Shown here in pieces: positions 1 to 5,750 of a DNA stretch of 9,308 bases (within the stretch, counting starts at the first letter, position 1; every line of letters starts with the position of its first letter). The stretch covers positions 1 to 9,308 of the forward strand of contig CAYWCO010000042.1 in assembly GCA_964456815.1 (NCBI GenBank), in the 5' to 3' direction. This DNA comes from CAVTZP01 sp964456815. GTDB lineage: Bacteria; Chloroflexota; Dehalococcoidia; Dehalococcoidales; BS750m-G39. A program made the translations under genes and the position numbers. The notes below the pieces were generated by a model. It saw only the letters and a program-made list of their open reading frames with translations. It was not told where the DNA came from and made no database searches.

Positions 1-38
1 CCCTCATAGGCTTTGCATTTCTGCGATGCTCCTTTTTG

Positions 39-84
39 CCCCTCCTTTTAAGGGCGGCGGGTGGGAATAGATATAAAATATATT
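39..84 (+). repeat. Intergenic repeat module A, copy 1
   Basis: The core at 50-84 matches the reverse complement of 4972-5006 at 32 of 35 positions. The C-rich and T-rich flank at 39-49 also resembles the flank of the other copy, with small indels. The module runs from an AAGGGCGG-type G-rich half into an A/T-rich half containing GATATAAAAT. It lies outside any gene. Both copies sit next to a module B element, but in opposite orientations relative to it, so the modules can be rearranged independently. No protein or RNA gene is recognisable in it. Confidence 0.75.
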
Positions 85-94
85 ACGGGGTGTG

Positions 95-182
95 TAAGAG
101 GGGCGTTAGCCCCTCTTTTTTAAGTACCTTCCCCCTCTCCTTGGCAAGGAGAGGGGGATACAGGGGGTGAGGTTAATAAATG
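95..182 (+). repeat. Intergenic repeat module B, copy 1 (two hairpins plus start-codon tail)
   Basis: This is a direct repeat of 5035-5117. It has three parts in the same order: a short hairpin (96-117), a longer perfect hairpin (130-142 paired with 146-158, 13 bp around a GGC loop), and a 24-nt tail (159-182) ending in AATAAATG. The long hairpin differs from copy 2 at two arm positions, and both changes are compensated in the other arm, so the structure rather than only the sequence has been kept. In this copy the ATG that ends the tail (180-182) opens only a Met-Val-stop frame, 17 nt before the preferred rsmG start. Confidence 0.8.
96..121 (+). terminator. Rho-independent terminator-like hairpin
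   Basis: AAGAGGGGC (96-104) pairs perfectly with GCCCCTCTT (109-117) around a GTTA loop. A run of six T residues follows at 116-121. It would end + strand transcription arriving from a gene left of the window and insulate rsmG. It is the first hairpin of module B. The equivalent hairpin at 5037-5055 has no T-tract, so only this copy looks like an intrinsic terminator. Confidence 0.7.
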
Positions 183-189
183 GTATAAT
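181..189 (+). promoter_or_regulatory. Extended -10 promoter for rsmG, possibly leaderless
   Basis: TGGTATAAT is a perfect extended -10 (TGn plus TATAAT, hexamer at 184-189). Only 7 nt separate it from the ATG at 197, so transcription would begin at or within a base or two of that codon. No good -35 is visible at 16-18 nt upstream, which an extended -10 can tolerate. The transcript would be leaderless or nearly so. This is inferred from spacing alone. Confidence 0.55.
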
Positions 190-196
190 TCTATAC

Positions 197-913
197 ATGG
201 AAAAACTCAGTCTCGGAGCTAAAAAATTGGGGCTGGAGCTTACGCCGGAGCAGCTCAGCCAGTATGAAATCTACTATCAAGAGCTGGTGGGCTGGAACAA
301 GCGGGTAAACCTTACCGCCATAACCGACTACGAGGAGGTGCAGATAAAGCATTTCCTTGATTCCCTGACGGTGACCTTAGCCTGGCAGCCAGCGATTAAT
401 GCAGATTTTCGCCTTATTGACGTCGGTAGTGGCGCCGGCATACCCGGAGTCCCGCTTAAGATCGCCTTCCCCGCCCTAAAGCTGGTATTGCTTGAGGCGG
501 TAGCCAAGAAGGCTGCCTTCCTGCGTCACATCACGCAGAAACTCGGGCTGGATAATGTTGAGATTGTGGTCGGGCGGGCGGAGGAAGCTGCTCACCTGCC
601 TCAGTATCGTGAGAAATTTGACCTGGTGCTCTCGCGGGCGGTTGCCCCGCTGCCCACCCTGGTGGAACTGGCCTTGCCCTTTTGCGCCGTTGGCAGCAGC
701 TTTATTGCCCAGAAGAAGGGAGATATTGATGAGGAGATAAGCAGCGCTGCCAGGGCAATGGGCATCCTGGGGGGAAGATTGGGGGAGGTAAAGAGGGTTA
801 AGCTCTCAGAATTTGCCGATGAGCGCTACTTGGCGGTGATTGACAAGGTATCACCGACGCCCCCCAGGTACCCCCGCCGCCCCGGCATACCGGCAAAAAG
901 ACCGCTCCTGTAA
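197..913 (+). CDS. rsmG: 16S rRNA (guanine(527)-N7)-methyltransferase RsmG
   Basis: RsmG (GidB) uses S-adenosylmethionine to methylate N7 of G527 in the 530 loop of 16S rRNA; its loss is classically linked to low-level streptomycin resistance. The 238-residue product matches the family length. Visible features are the N-terminal helical part with YYQELVGWNKRVNLT, the SAM-binding loop DVGSGAGIPG (about residues 75-84), the RAVAPLP motif (147-153) and the basic tail YPRRPGIPAKRPL near the C-terminus. The frame is open upstream to a GTG at 167, but family members begin just before the segment starting MEKLSLG. The extra ten residues (MRLINGIILY) are not RsmG-like and would include the promoter, so ATG 197 is preferred. 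A ribosome site for 197 is not evident. The thermonuclease gene follows 15 nt downstream. Confidence 0.95.
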   Translation: MEKLSLGAKKLGLELTPEQLSQYEIYYQELVGWNKRVNLTAITDYEEVQIKHFLDSLTVTLAWQPAINADFRLIDVGSGAGIPGVPLKIAFPALKLVLLEAVAKKAAFLRHITQKLGLDNVEIVVGRAEEAAHLPQYREKFDLVLSRAVAPLPTLVELALPFCAVGSSFIAQKKGDIDEEISSAARAMGILGGRLGEVKRVKLSEFADERYLAVIDKVSPTPPRYPRRPGIPAKRPLL

Positions 914-928
914 GACTAAGGAGACTAA

Positions 929-1417
929 ATGAAGACGAAATATCTTGGTGCTGTCTTAGCTTTGTTTCTCCTGCTCTCAGCCATTGGTTGCTTAGCACCT
1001 ACTCAAGCTCTCGAAGGGGAGGTAGCAGTCACCAGGGTGATTGATGGCGACACTATTGAGGTTACTATTTCTGGTATAGCATATAAGGTTCGCTATATAG
1101 GAGTAGATACCCCGGAGCTGGATGACAAACGACCTGAATTTTGCATCTTAGCCGAGGAGGCTACCAAGCTGAATAAACAGCTGGTGGAAGGGGAGATAGT
1201 TTGGCTGGAGAAGGACGTCTCTGAGACTGACATATACAAGAGGCTCCTCCGCTATGTCTATGTGGATGATATTTTTGTTAATGCTGAGCTGGTAAAGCAG
1301 GGGCTTGCCTGGGCTAAAGCCTACGAACCTGACATCAGATACCAAGATTACTTAGAAGAGCTAGAGGCAAAGGCTAGAGAGGCGGGACTGGGGATATGGG
1401 CGATGCCTGAGGAGTGA
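929..1417 (+). CDS. Thermonuclease (staphylococcal nuclease-like) lipoprotein
   Basis: A 162-residue secreted, Ca2+-dependent nuclease of the SNase (TNase) family, which hydrolyses DNA or RNA phosphodiester bonds. Residues 1-20 form a basic then hydrophobic signal peptide ending LSAIGC. Cys21 fits a lipobox, though Ala at -3 is a weaker match than Leu, so the protein is probably tethered on the outer face of the membrane. The SNase core follows: VIDGDT (38-42, with Asp41 as a likely Ca2+ ligand), VRYIGVDTPE (54-63, with Arg55, Asp60 and Glu63 matching nuclease R35, D40 and E43) and TDIYKRLLRYVYVDD, where Arg105 matches R87. All catalytic positions are intact. AAGGAG (918-923) precedes the ATG by 5 nt. 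It may be cotranscribed with rsmG. The substrate is unknown; nutrient scavenging from extracellular DNA is one guess. Confidence 0.88.
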   Translation: MKTKYLGAVLALFLLLSAIGCLAPTQALEGEVAVTRVIDGDTIEVTISGIAYKVRYIGVDTPELDDKRPEFCILAEEATKLNKQLVEGEIVWLEKDVSETDIYKRLLRYVYVDDIFVNAELVKQGLAWAKAYEPDIRYQDYLEELEAKAREAGLGIWAMPEE

Positions 1418-1419
1418 AG

Positions 1420-1448
1420 TTGATAATCAATACGAGCAGTAGTAAAAT
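1420..1448 (+). promoter_or_regulatory. Sigma-70-like promoter for the nuclease-pdxS-pdxT-R3H block
   Basis: TTGATA (1420-1425) and TAAAAT (1443-1448) are separated by exactly 17 nt, and each hexamer matches consensus at 5 of 6 positions. They lie in the short gap after the thermonuclease gene. Transcription would start near 1455, giving a leader of about 40 nt before the GTG at 1494. This suggests that the following four closely spaced genes form one operon, separate from rsmG and the thermonuclease. Confidence 0.6.
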
Positions 1449-1476
1449 AAAATTGTGAAAAGTCATAGCTTGAGTT

Positions 1477-1488
1477 GGGGAGGGGAGG
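1477..1488 (+). promoter_or_regulatory. Shine-Dalgarno site that sets the GTG start at 1494
   Basis: A purine-rich GGGGAGGGGAGG stretch ends 5 nt before GTG 1494. It supports that codon as the start; the encoded membrane segment begins immediately after it. Confidence 0.6.
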
Positions 1489-1493
1489 GTTAA

Positions 1494-1940
1494 GTGAATA
1501 TAGCATTGATTATAATTGTTGTGGTTCTTCTCATCGTTGTAATTGCGCTTATATATCGTTTGTTCAAGGCGGGAAGAGAATTTGAGCAGTGGAGGGAAGA
1601 GGAAGAACGGAGGCTGGCGGAGGCTCGCAAGCAGGCAATTGAGCAGAGCAGGGCAGTCCTGGGGGGCAAGTTTACGGAGCAGATGGCCCCGTATCTGCCT
1701 GAATTCAAATATGACCCTACTGAAGCACGTTTTATCGGCACCCCAATTGACCTTGTAGTCTTCCCGGGGCTGGCTAAGGGTGAGCCTAAGGAAATTGTAC
1801 TCATTGAAGTAAAAAGTGGCAGGGCTGGTAAGCTTACCCCTCGGGAAAAAAGGATTGAAGAATTAGTCGAGGCTGGTATGGTAAGGTGGGAGTTAATCCA
1901 TCGGACTTCGACGGAGGAAGAAGTGGAGGTTAAGGAGTAA
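1494..1940 (+). CDS. Membrane-anchored Holliday junction resolvase-like endonuclease (PF10107 type)
   Basis: A 148-residue protein with one N-terminal membrane helix (about residues 3-22, almost all Ile, Val and Leu), a charged amphipathic or coiled stretch rich in Glu and Arg (24-52), and a PD-(D/E)XK nuclease fold. The fold shows the conserved SRAVLGGKFTEQMAPYLP segment (52-69, with Glu62), FIGTPIDLVVF (80-90, Asp86) and IEVKSG (104-109, Glu105 and Lys107). This is the pattern of proteins annotated as related to archaeal Holliday junction resolvases. The catalytic acid pair and Lys are intact, so activity is plausible, but the real substrate is unproven and the membrane anchor is unusual for recombination. 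It starts with GTG and is followed 3 nt later by pdxS. The link to vitamin B6 synthesis is unexplained and may only reflect a shared promoter. Confidence 0.82.
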   Translation: MNIALIIIVVVLLIVVIALIYRLFKAGREFEQWREEEERRLAEARKQAIEQSRAVLGGKFTEQMAPYLPEFKYDPTEARFIGTPIDLVVFPGLAKGEPKEIVLIEVKSGRAGKLTPREKRIEELVEAGMVRWELIHRTSTEEEVEVKE

Positions 1941-1943
1941 ATC

Positions 1944-2855
1944 ATGAGTTCGAATCAGGGTAAGGAGAAACAAACGGAAACGGGGACGTGGAAGGTTAAG
2001 ACCGGGCTGGCTCAGATGCTAAAGGGTGGGGTGATTATGGATGTGATCAACGCTGAGCAAGCTAAGATTGCCGAGGAAGCGGGCGCCTGCTCGGTGATGG
2101 CGCTGGAGAGGGTCCCGGCTGATATCAGGGCTACCGGTGGGGTAGCCCGTATGGCTGACCCGACGGTTATTGAAGCCATCATGAAGGCGGTCTCTATCCC
2201 GGTAATGGCTAAATGCCGCATCGGGCACTTTGTTGAGGCTCAGGTGCTTGAAGCTCTTGGTGTGGACTTTATTGACGAGTCTGAGGTGCTTACCCCGGCT
2301 GATGAAGCCCACCATGTCTGGAAGCACGACTTTAAGGTCCCCTTTGTCTGCGGCTGTCGGGATCTGGGTGAAGCCCTGCGCCGCGTCGGTGAGGGGGCGG
2401 CTATGATTAGGACCAAGGGTGAGGCCGGTACCGGCAACATTGTTGAGGCGGTCAGGCATATGCGGGCAGTAACGGACGCCATCCGCAAGCTGGTAAATAC
2501 GCCTGAGGATGAGCTGATGGCAATAGCCAAGGAGATGGGGGCGCCCTTTGAGCTGGTGATGGAGGTACATAAAACGGGGAAATTGCCGGTGGTTAATTTC
2601 GCCGCCGGGGGGGTAGCAACCCCGGCCGATGCCGCCCTGATGATGCAGCTGGGTGCTGACGGCATCTTTGTCGGCTCAGGCATATTTAAAGCGTCAGACC
2701 CCGAGGTTAGAGCCAAGGCTGTAGTCAAGGCAACTACCCACTTTCAAGACCCCAAAATCATCGCTGAGGTCTCCAAGAACCTGGGAGAAGCCATGCCCGG
2801 GCTTGATATAAAACAAATCCCCACCGAAGAACTTCTGGCGCCCAGAGGATGGTAA
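1944..2855 (+). CDS. pdxS: Pyridoxal 5'-phosphate synthase lyase subunit PdxS
   Basis: PdxS condenses ribose 5-phosphate, glyceraldehyde 3-phosphate and ammonia delivered by PdxT to make pyridoxal 5'-phosphate. It is a cytosolic (beta/alpha)8 barrel that forms dodecamers. The 303-residue sequence is close to canonical PdxS throughout, including GGVIMDVINAEQAKIAEEAGA, ERVPADIR, IDESEVLTPADE, PFVCGCRDLGEA, RTKGE.GTGNIVEAVRHMR and NFAAGGVATPADAALMMQ. Asp33, Lys90 and Lys158 correspond to the catalytic Asp24, Lys81 and Lys149 of the Bacillus enzyme, with a constant offset of nine from a slightly longer N-terminus. The product ends in a conserved RGW. GGAG at 1934-1937 supports ATG 1944. The partner gene pdxT follows after one base, so the two are almost certainly cotranslated in a fixed ratio. 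Confidence 0.98.
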   Translation: MSSNQGKEKQTETGTWKVKTGLAQMLKGGVIMDVINAEQAKIAEEAGACSVMALERVPADIRATGGVARMADPTVIEAIMKAVSIPVMAKCRIGHFVEAQVLEALGVDFIDESEVLTPADEAHHVWKHDFKVPFVCGCRDLGEALRRVGEGAAMIRTKGEAGTGNIVEAVRHMRAVTDAIRKLVNTPEDELMAIAKEMGAPFELVMEVHKTGKLPVVNFAAGGVATPADAALMMQLGADGIFVGSGIFKASDPEVRAKAVVKATTHFQDPKIIAEVSKNLGEAMPGLDIKQIPTEELLAPRGW

Positions 2856-2856
2856 G

Positions 2857-3423
2857 ATGAAAATCGGCGTCCTTGCTGTGCAGGGAGCCTTTATTGAGCA
2901 TATCGCCATATTGCACCAACTGGGAGTGGAGGCTATACCACTCCGCCTCCCCCAGCAGTTTGATGGTCTGGATGGGCTAATCATTCCTGGTGGGGAAAGC
3001 ACCTCAATTGGCAAGCTGATGCAGGACTACGACCTGGTGAACGAGGTAGAAAGCCTGGGTAAGAATGGCTTGCCCATATTTGGCACCTGCGCCGGGATGA
3101 TTCTCCTCGCCAGCCGGGCTTCAGATTCGGATATAGAACCACTGGGGCTTATGGATATAACGGTCAGGCGCAATGCCTTTGGTCGGCAGGGGGAGAGCTT
3201 TGAAGCCGAGCTTTCCATTCCGGTGGTGGGGGAAAAGCCCTTCCCCGCCGTCTTTATTAGAGCGCCGGTAATCGAAGAGGCAAATGGCAACGTGGAAATT
3301 CTGGCTAAGCTGAATAACGGCACCAACGTCGCCGCCCGGCAGGGAAAGATTTTGGTCTCTGCCTTTCACCCCGAGCTGACCGGCGACCTTAGATTCCACC
3401 GCTATTTCCTGGATATTGTTTAG
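2857..3423 (+). CDS. pdxT: Pyridoxal 5'-phosphate synthase glutaminase subunit PdxT
   Basis: PdxT is the class I (triad) glutamine amidotransferase that hydrolyses glutamine and channels ammonia into PdxS. The 188-residue length is normal. Visible motifs are IGVLAVQGAF at the start, the oxyanion-side GGEST (45-49), the nucleophile elbow GTCAGM with Cys78, RNAFGRQGESFE (105-116), FIRAP (133-137) and the AFHPEL segment with His171 and Glu173, completing a Cys-His-Glu triad. The ATG lies one base after the pdxS stop codon, as expected for subunits of one complex. The downstream ATPase gene starts 9 nt after its stop. Confidence 0.98.
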   Translation: MKIGVLAVQGAFIEHIAILHQLGVEAIPLRLPQQFDGLDGLIIPGGESTSIGKLMQDYDLVNEVESLGKNGLPIFGTCAGMILLASRASDSDIEPLGLMDITVRRNAFGRQGESFEAELSIPVVGEKPFPAVFIRAPVIEEANGNVEILAKLNNGTNVAARQGKILVSAFHPELTGDLRFHRYFLDIV

Positions 3424-3427
3424 GAGG
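3422..3427 (+). promoter_or_regulatory. Shine-Dalgarno site that sets a TTG start
   Basis: AGGAGG overlaps the pdxT stop codon and ends 5 nt before TTG 3433. No ATG or GTG in that frame lies at a suitable distance, so this strong site makes the rare TTG start convincing and suggests translational coupling to pdxT. Confidence 0.65.
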
Positions 3428-3432
3428 ATTCA

Positions 3433-4944
3433 TTGCAGAAGGTAATCACTGATGATTTAGACGCTCTGCTTAACATTTTACCGCCGCGTATTCGCCAGCC
3501 ATTGTCTCAGCAGAAGGACATCAGCGAGCTTTTAGAAGTAGTCCTTGACCTGGGCCGTCCCCCTGAAGCCCGTTTCCCCCAGCGGGAGATGGTAATAAAT
3601 TCCAGGGAGGTTGACGAGCAGGACATAGACTACGTGGTTTCCCGTGTCAGCAGCTTTGGCGATGACAACCGCGCCGGGATTGAGCGTACCCTACACCGCA
3701 TCTCCGCCATTCGTAACCGCAAGGGGCGCATTGTCGGGCTTACCTGCCGCGTGGGTAGAGCCGTCTTCGGCACGATAAAGGTCATAGACGACCTTATCCA
3801 GACCGGCAAAAGCGTCCTGCTTCTAGGTCGCCCCGGGGTGGGCAAGACAACCATGCTCCGCGAGGTGGCCCGCGTGCTGGCGGATAACCTCAACAGGCGG
3901 GTGGTCATCGTTGACACCTCAAACGAGATTGCCGGTGACGGTGATATTCCCCACCCCGCTATCGGGCACGCCCGGCGGATGCAGGTAAAGACCCCGACCA
4001 TGCAGCATGCGGTAATGATTGAAGCCGTAGAAAATCATATGCCTGAGGTAATCGTCATTGATGAGATTGGCACTGAGCTTGAGGCTCAGGCGGCGAGGAC
4101 TATCGCCGAGCGCGGGGTCCAGCTTGTCGGCACCGCCCACGGTAATACCCTGGAGAACCTGATGATGAACCCCACCCTGGCTGACCTCATCGGCGGTATC
4201 CAGTCGGTAACCCTGGGTGACGAAGAGGCAAAGCGCAGGGGCACGCAGAAGTCCATACTGGAGCGGAAGTCACCGCCGACCTTTGATATTGTCGTTGAGA
4301 TTCAGGAGCGAGACAGGGTAGCCATTCACCCTGACGTCGGTCAGGCGGTTGATGCTATCCTGCGCAGTCAGCCGGTAGCCACCGAGGTTCGCTGGCTGGA
4401 TGAGTCGGGGGAGGTGAGGGTAGAAAAGCAAGCCCCCCTGCCCGCGACGCCGAAAGCTCCCCGAAGAAAGCAACTCAGGGAAGGCGAGCCGCCCCGCCTT
4501 TATCTCTTTGGCGTGAATCGGGGGAGAATAGAGCAGGCGGCAAAAGAGTTAAGGCTTTCTCTGAATATAGTCAATAACCTGAAAGACGCCAGTCTCTTTG
4601 TGATCTCTAAAAGCTACTATCGGCGGAAGCCGCAGAAGGTCAAGGATGCCGAAAGCACCAGCCTGCCCGTCTATGTCCTCAGGAGCAATACGCCGGCTCA
4701 GGTCAGACAGCTGTTAGATAGTATCTACCCCAGCGTCGGCAGCGGCAAAACAGACCGCCTGAAGCTCGCCCTTGGTGAGGCTGAGGAGGCAGTTGACCAG
4801 GTAAGGGACGGGCAGGGGGTGGTGGAGCTCAGCCCCCAGAGCGCCTATATCCGGCGCCTCCAGCACCTCATCGCCGAGAAAGCCAGCGTATTCTCAAAGA
4901 GCCTGGGCAAAGACCCCCATCGGCGGGTGACGATTTATAAGTAG
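3433..4944 (+). CDS. R3H domain-containing ATPase (SpoIIIAA/Ycf45-like)
   Basis: A 503-residue cytosolic P-loop ATPase with a C-terminal R3H single-stranded nucleic acid-binding domain. Order of parts: an N-terminal region with LLNILPPRIRQPL and PEARFP; the ATPase core with Walker A GRPGVGKTT (132-140), DTSNEIAGDGDIPHPAIG (161-178), Walker B VIVIDEIGTE (206-215) and LVGTAHG (231-237); a Pro/Lys/Arg-rich linker (about 333-352); a second small domain (about 355-435); and an R3H motif with Arg474 and His478 (R-x3-H), then SKSLGKDPHRRVTIY. The ATPase part resembles stage III sporulation protein AA and the plastid/cyanobacterial Ycf45 family. The cellular role is not established. It starts with TTG behind a strong ribosome site and is last in the pdx block, although nothing in the sequence suggests a role in vitamin B6 synthesis. 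Confidence 0.88.
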   Translation: MQKVITDDLDALLNILPPRIRQPLSQQKDISELLEVVLDLGRPPEARFPQREMVINSREVDEQDIDYVVSRVSSFGDDNRAGIERTLHRISAIRNRKGRIVGLTCRVGRAVFGTIKVIDDLIQTGKSVLLLGRPGVGKTTMLREVARVLADNLNRRVVIVDTSNEIAGDGDIPHPAIGHARRMQVKTPTMQHAVMIEAVENHMPEVIVIDEIGTELEAQAARTIAERGVQLVGTAHGNTLENLMMNPTLADLIGGIQSVTLGDEEAKRRGTQKSILERKSPPTFDIVVEIQERDRVAIHPDVGQAVDAILRSQPVATEVRWLDESGEVRVEKQAPLPATPKAPRRKQLREGEPPRLYLFGVNRGRIEQAAKELRLSLNIVNNLKDASLFVISKSYYRRKPQKVKDAESTSLPVYVLRSNTPAQVRQLLDSIYPSVGSGKTDRLKLALGEAEEAVDQVRDGQGVVELSPQSAYIRRLQHLIAEKASVFSKSLGKDPHRRVTIYK

Positions 4945-4971
4945 TAGGGGATTAAAAGGGGCGAGACCTCA

Positions 4972-5016
4972 AATACATTTTATATCTTTTCCCACCCACC
5001 GCCCTTAAGGAAGGGG
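4972..5016 (-). repeat. Intergenic repeat module A, copy 2 (inverted)
   Basis: The reverse complement of 4972-5006 matches 50-84 at 32 of 35 positions. The matching C/T-rich flank extends to 5016. Relative to its neighbouring module B, this copy is inverted compared with the arrangement at the left end of the window. It fills much of the gap between the R3H ATPase gene and tmk. Nothing else is recognisable in 4945-5034. Confidence 0.75.
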
Positions 5017-5034
5017 CTGAAATAAAAGAGAGTT

Positions 5035-5117
5035 TAAGAGGGACGAAGTCCCTCTCTAAAATCTTCCCCTTCCCCTTGTTAAGGGGAAGGGGATAAAGGG
5101 GATAGGGTTTATAAATG
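5035..5117 (+). repeat. Intergenic repeat module B, copy 2, ending in the tmk start codon
   Basis: This is a direct repeat of 95-182. Hairpin one is AGAGGGAC (5037-5044) with GTCCCTCT (5048-5055), and it lacks a T-tract. Hairpin two is a perfect 13-bp stem (5065-5077 with 5081-5093) around a GTT loop. It differs from copy 1 by two compensated base-pair changes. The tail at 5094-5117 matches 159-182 and ends in ATAAATG, whose ATG is the tmk start. The element therefore seems to supply the tmk ribosome-binding region, with AGGG at 5104-5107. Confidence 0.8.
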
Positions 5118-5732
5118 TCTCTCTTTATAACCTTTGAGGGTGGGGAGGGGAGCGGCAAGAGTGTCCAGGCGAAAGAGCTATATAGAAGGCTAAAGAAGCT
5201 GGCTATTCCTGCTCTCCTAACCCGTGAGCCTGGCGGCACCCCCCTTGGCAGGAAGCTCGGGCGCTGGCTAAAGTGGTCTCAGGGCACGGATATATCGCCG
5301 CTGGCTGAACTGTTATTGTTTAATGCCTCCCGCGCCCAGTCAGTAACCGAGATAATCAAGCCTAACTTGGATAAGGGCAAGGTGGTTATCAGCGACCGCT
5401 ATGCCGATTCCACCACCGTCTATCAGGGCTACGGGCGGGGGCTGGAGCTGAAAATGGTCAGGGCGACTAATAATACCGCTACCCAGGGGCTGAAGCCTGG
5501 TCTTACCATTCTGCTTGATATGCCAGCCGAAGACGGGCTTGCCCGCAAGGAGGGCAGGGAGAAAGACCGCTTTGAGCGGGAGGAATTAGCCTTTCACAAG
5601 CGAGTGCGGCAGGGCTACCTTGAACTGGCAAGAAGCGAGCCAAAACGCTGGCTGGTAATTGATGCCAAACAGCCCAAAGAGAAAATAAGCCAGGTTATCT
5701 GGCAAAGGGTAAGCCAACTACTTTCACTCTAA
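5115..5732 (+). CDS. tmk: Thymidylate kinase (dTMP kinase)
   Basis: Tmk transfers phosphate from ATP to dTMP, making dTDP on the way to dTTP. The 205-residue protein has the usual length and layout: P-loop FEGGEGSGKS (7-16), the REPGGTPLG dTMP-site segment (37-45), the DRY motif (94-96) within VISDRYADST, YQGYGRG (103-109), and a LID stretch RKEGREKDRFE (about 143-153) rich in Arg and Lys, as in bacterial enzymes with a basic LID. The start is ATG 5115, the final triplet of a repeat element. Only a weak AGGG precedes it, 7 nt upstream. The next in-frame Met is far inside conserved sequence, so this start is firm. mnmA begins 18 nt after the stop. Confidence 0.96.
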   Translation: MSLFITFEGGEGSGKSVQAKELYRRLKKLAIPALLTREPGGTPLGRKLGRWLKWSQGTDISPLAELLLFNASRAQSVTEIIKPNLDKGKVVISDRYADSTTVYQGYGRGLELKMVRATNNTATQGLKPGLTILLDMPAEDGLARKEGREKDRFEREELAFHKRVRQGYLELARSEPKRWLVIDAKQPKEKISQVIWQRVSQLLSL

Positions 5733-5750
5733 ACTGGGGGAGGCTAATAG

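Noticed and set aside
71..121. A tiny RNA gene: the TATAAAAT-like -10 in module A followed by the hairpin and T-tract at 96-121.
   Set aside because: The A/T-rich half of the module lacks a convincing -35, the product would be under 40 nt, and in the second copy this segment points the opposite way.
167..196. In-frame extension of rsmG to GTG 167.
   Set aside because: The extra ten residues are hydrophobic and unlike RsmG N-termini, overlap an excellent -10 element, and lie within the repeat tail. ATG 197 matches the family start.
929..1940. A defence or DNA-uptake island built from the two nuclease genes.
   Set aside because: There are no methyltransferase, ATPase, toxin, recombinase or competence genes beside them, they sit in separate transcription units, and composition resembles the neighbours.
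1490..1945. A 151-residue open frame on the minus strand.
   Set aside because: It mirrors the resolvase-like gene, which has a ribosome site and intact nuclease motifs. The antisense product is Ser/Ile-rich low-complexity sequence with no recognisable family.
2019..2728. Long minus-strand open frames opposite pdxS.
   Set aside because: pdxS is almost fully conserved on the + strand. The antisense frames come from GC-rich codon bias and have no recognisable motifs.
4954..4971. Possible decayed hairpin resembling the 96-117 stem (AAAGGGGCGAGACCTC).
   Set aside because: The arms no longer pair over a useful length and the similarity is too short to claim a third copy.
95..5117. CRISPR array or insertion sequence suggested by repeats.
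   Set aside because: There are only two copies about 5 kb apart, with no spacers, no terminal inverted repeats flanking a transposase, and no transposase or cas gene.
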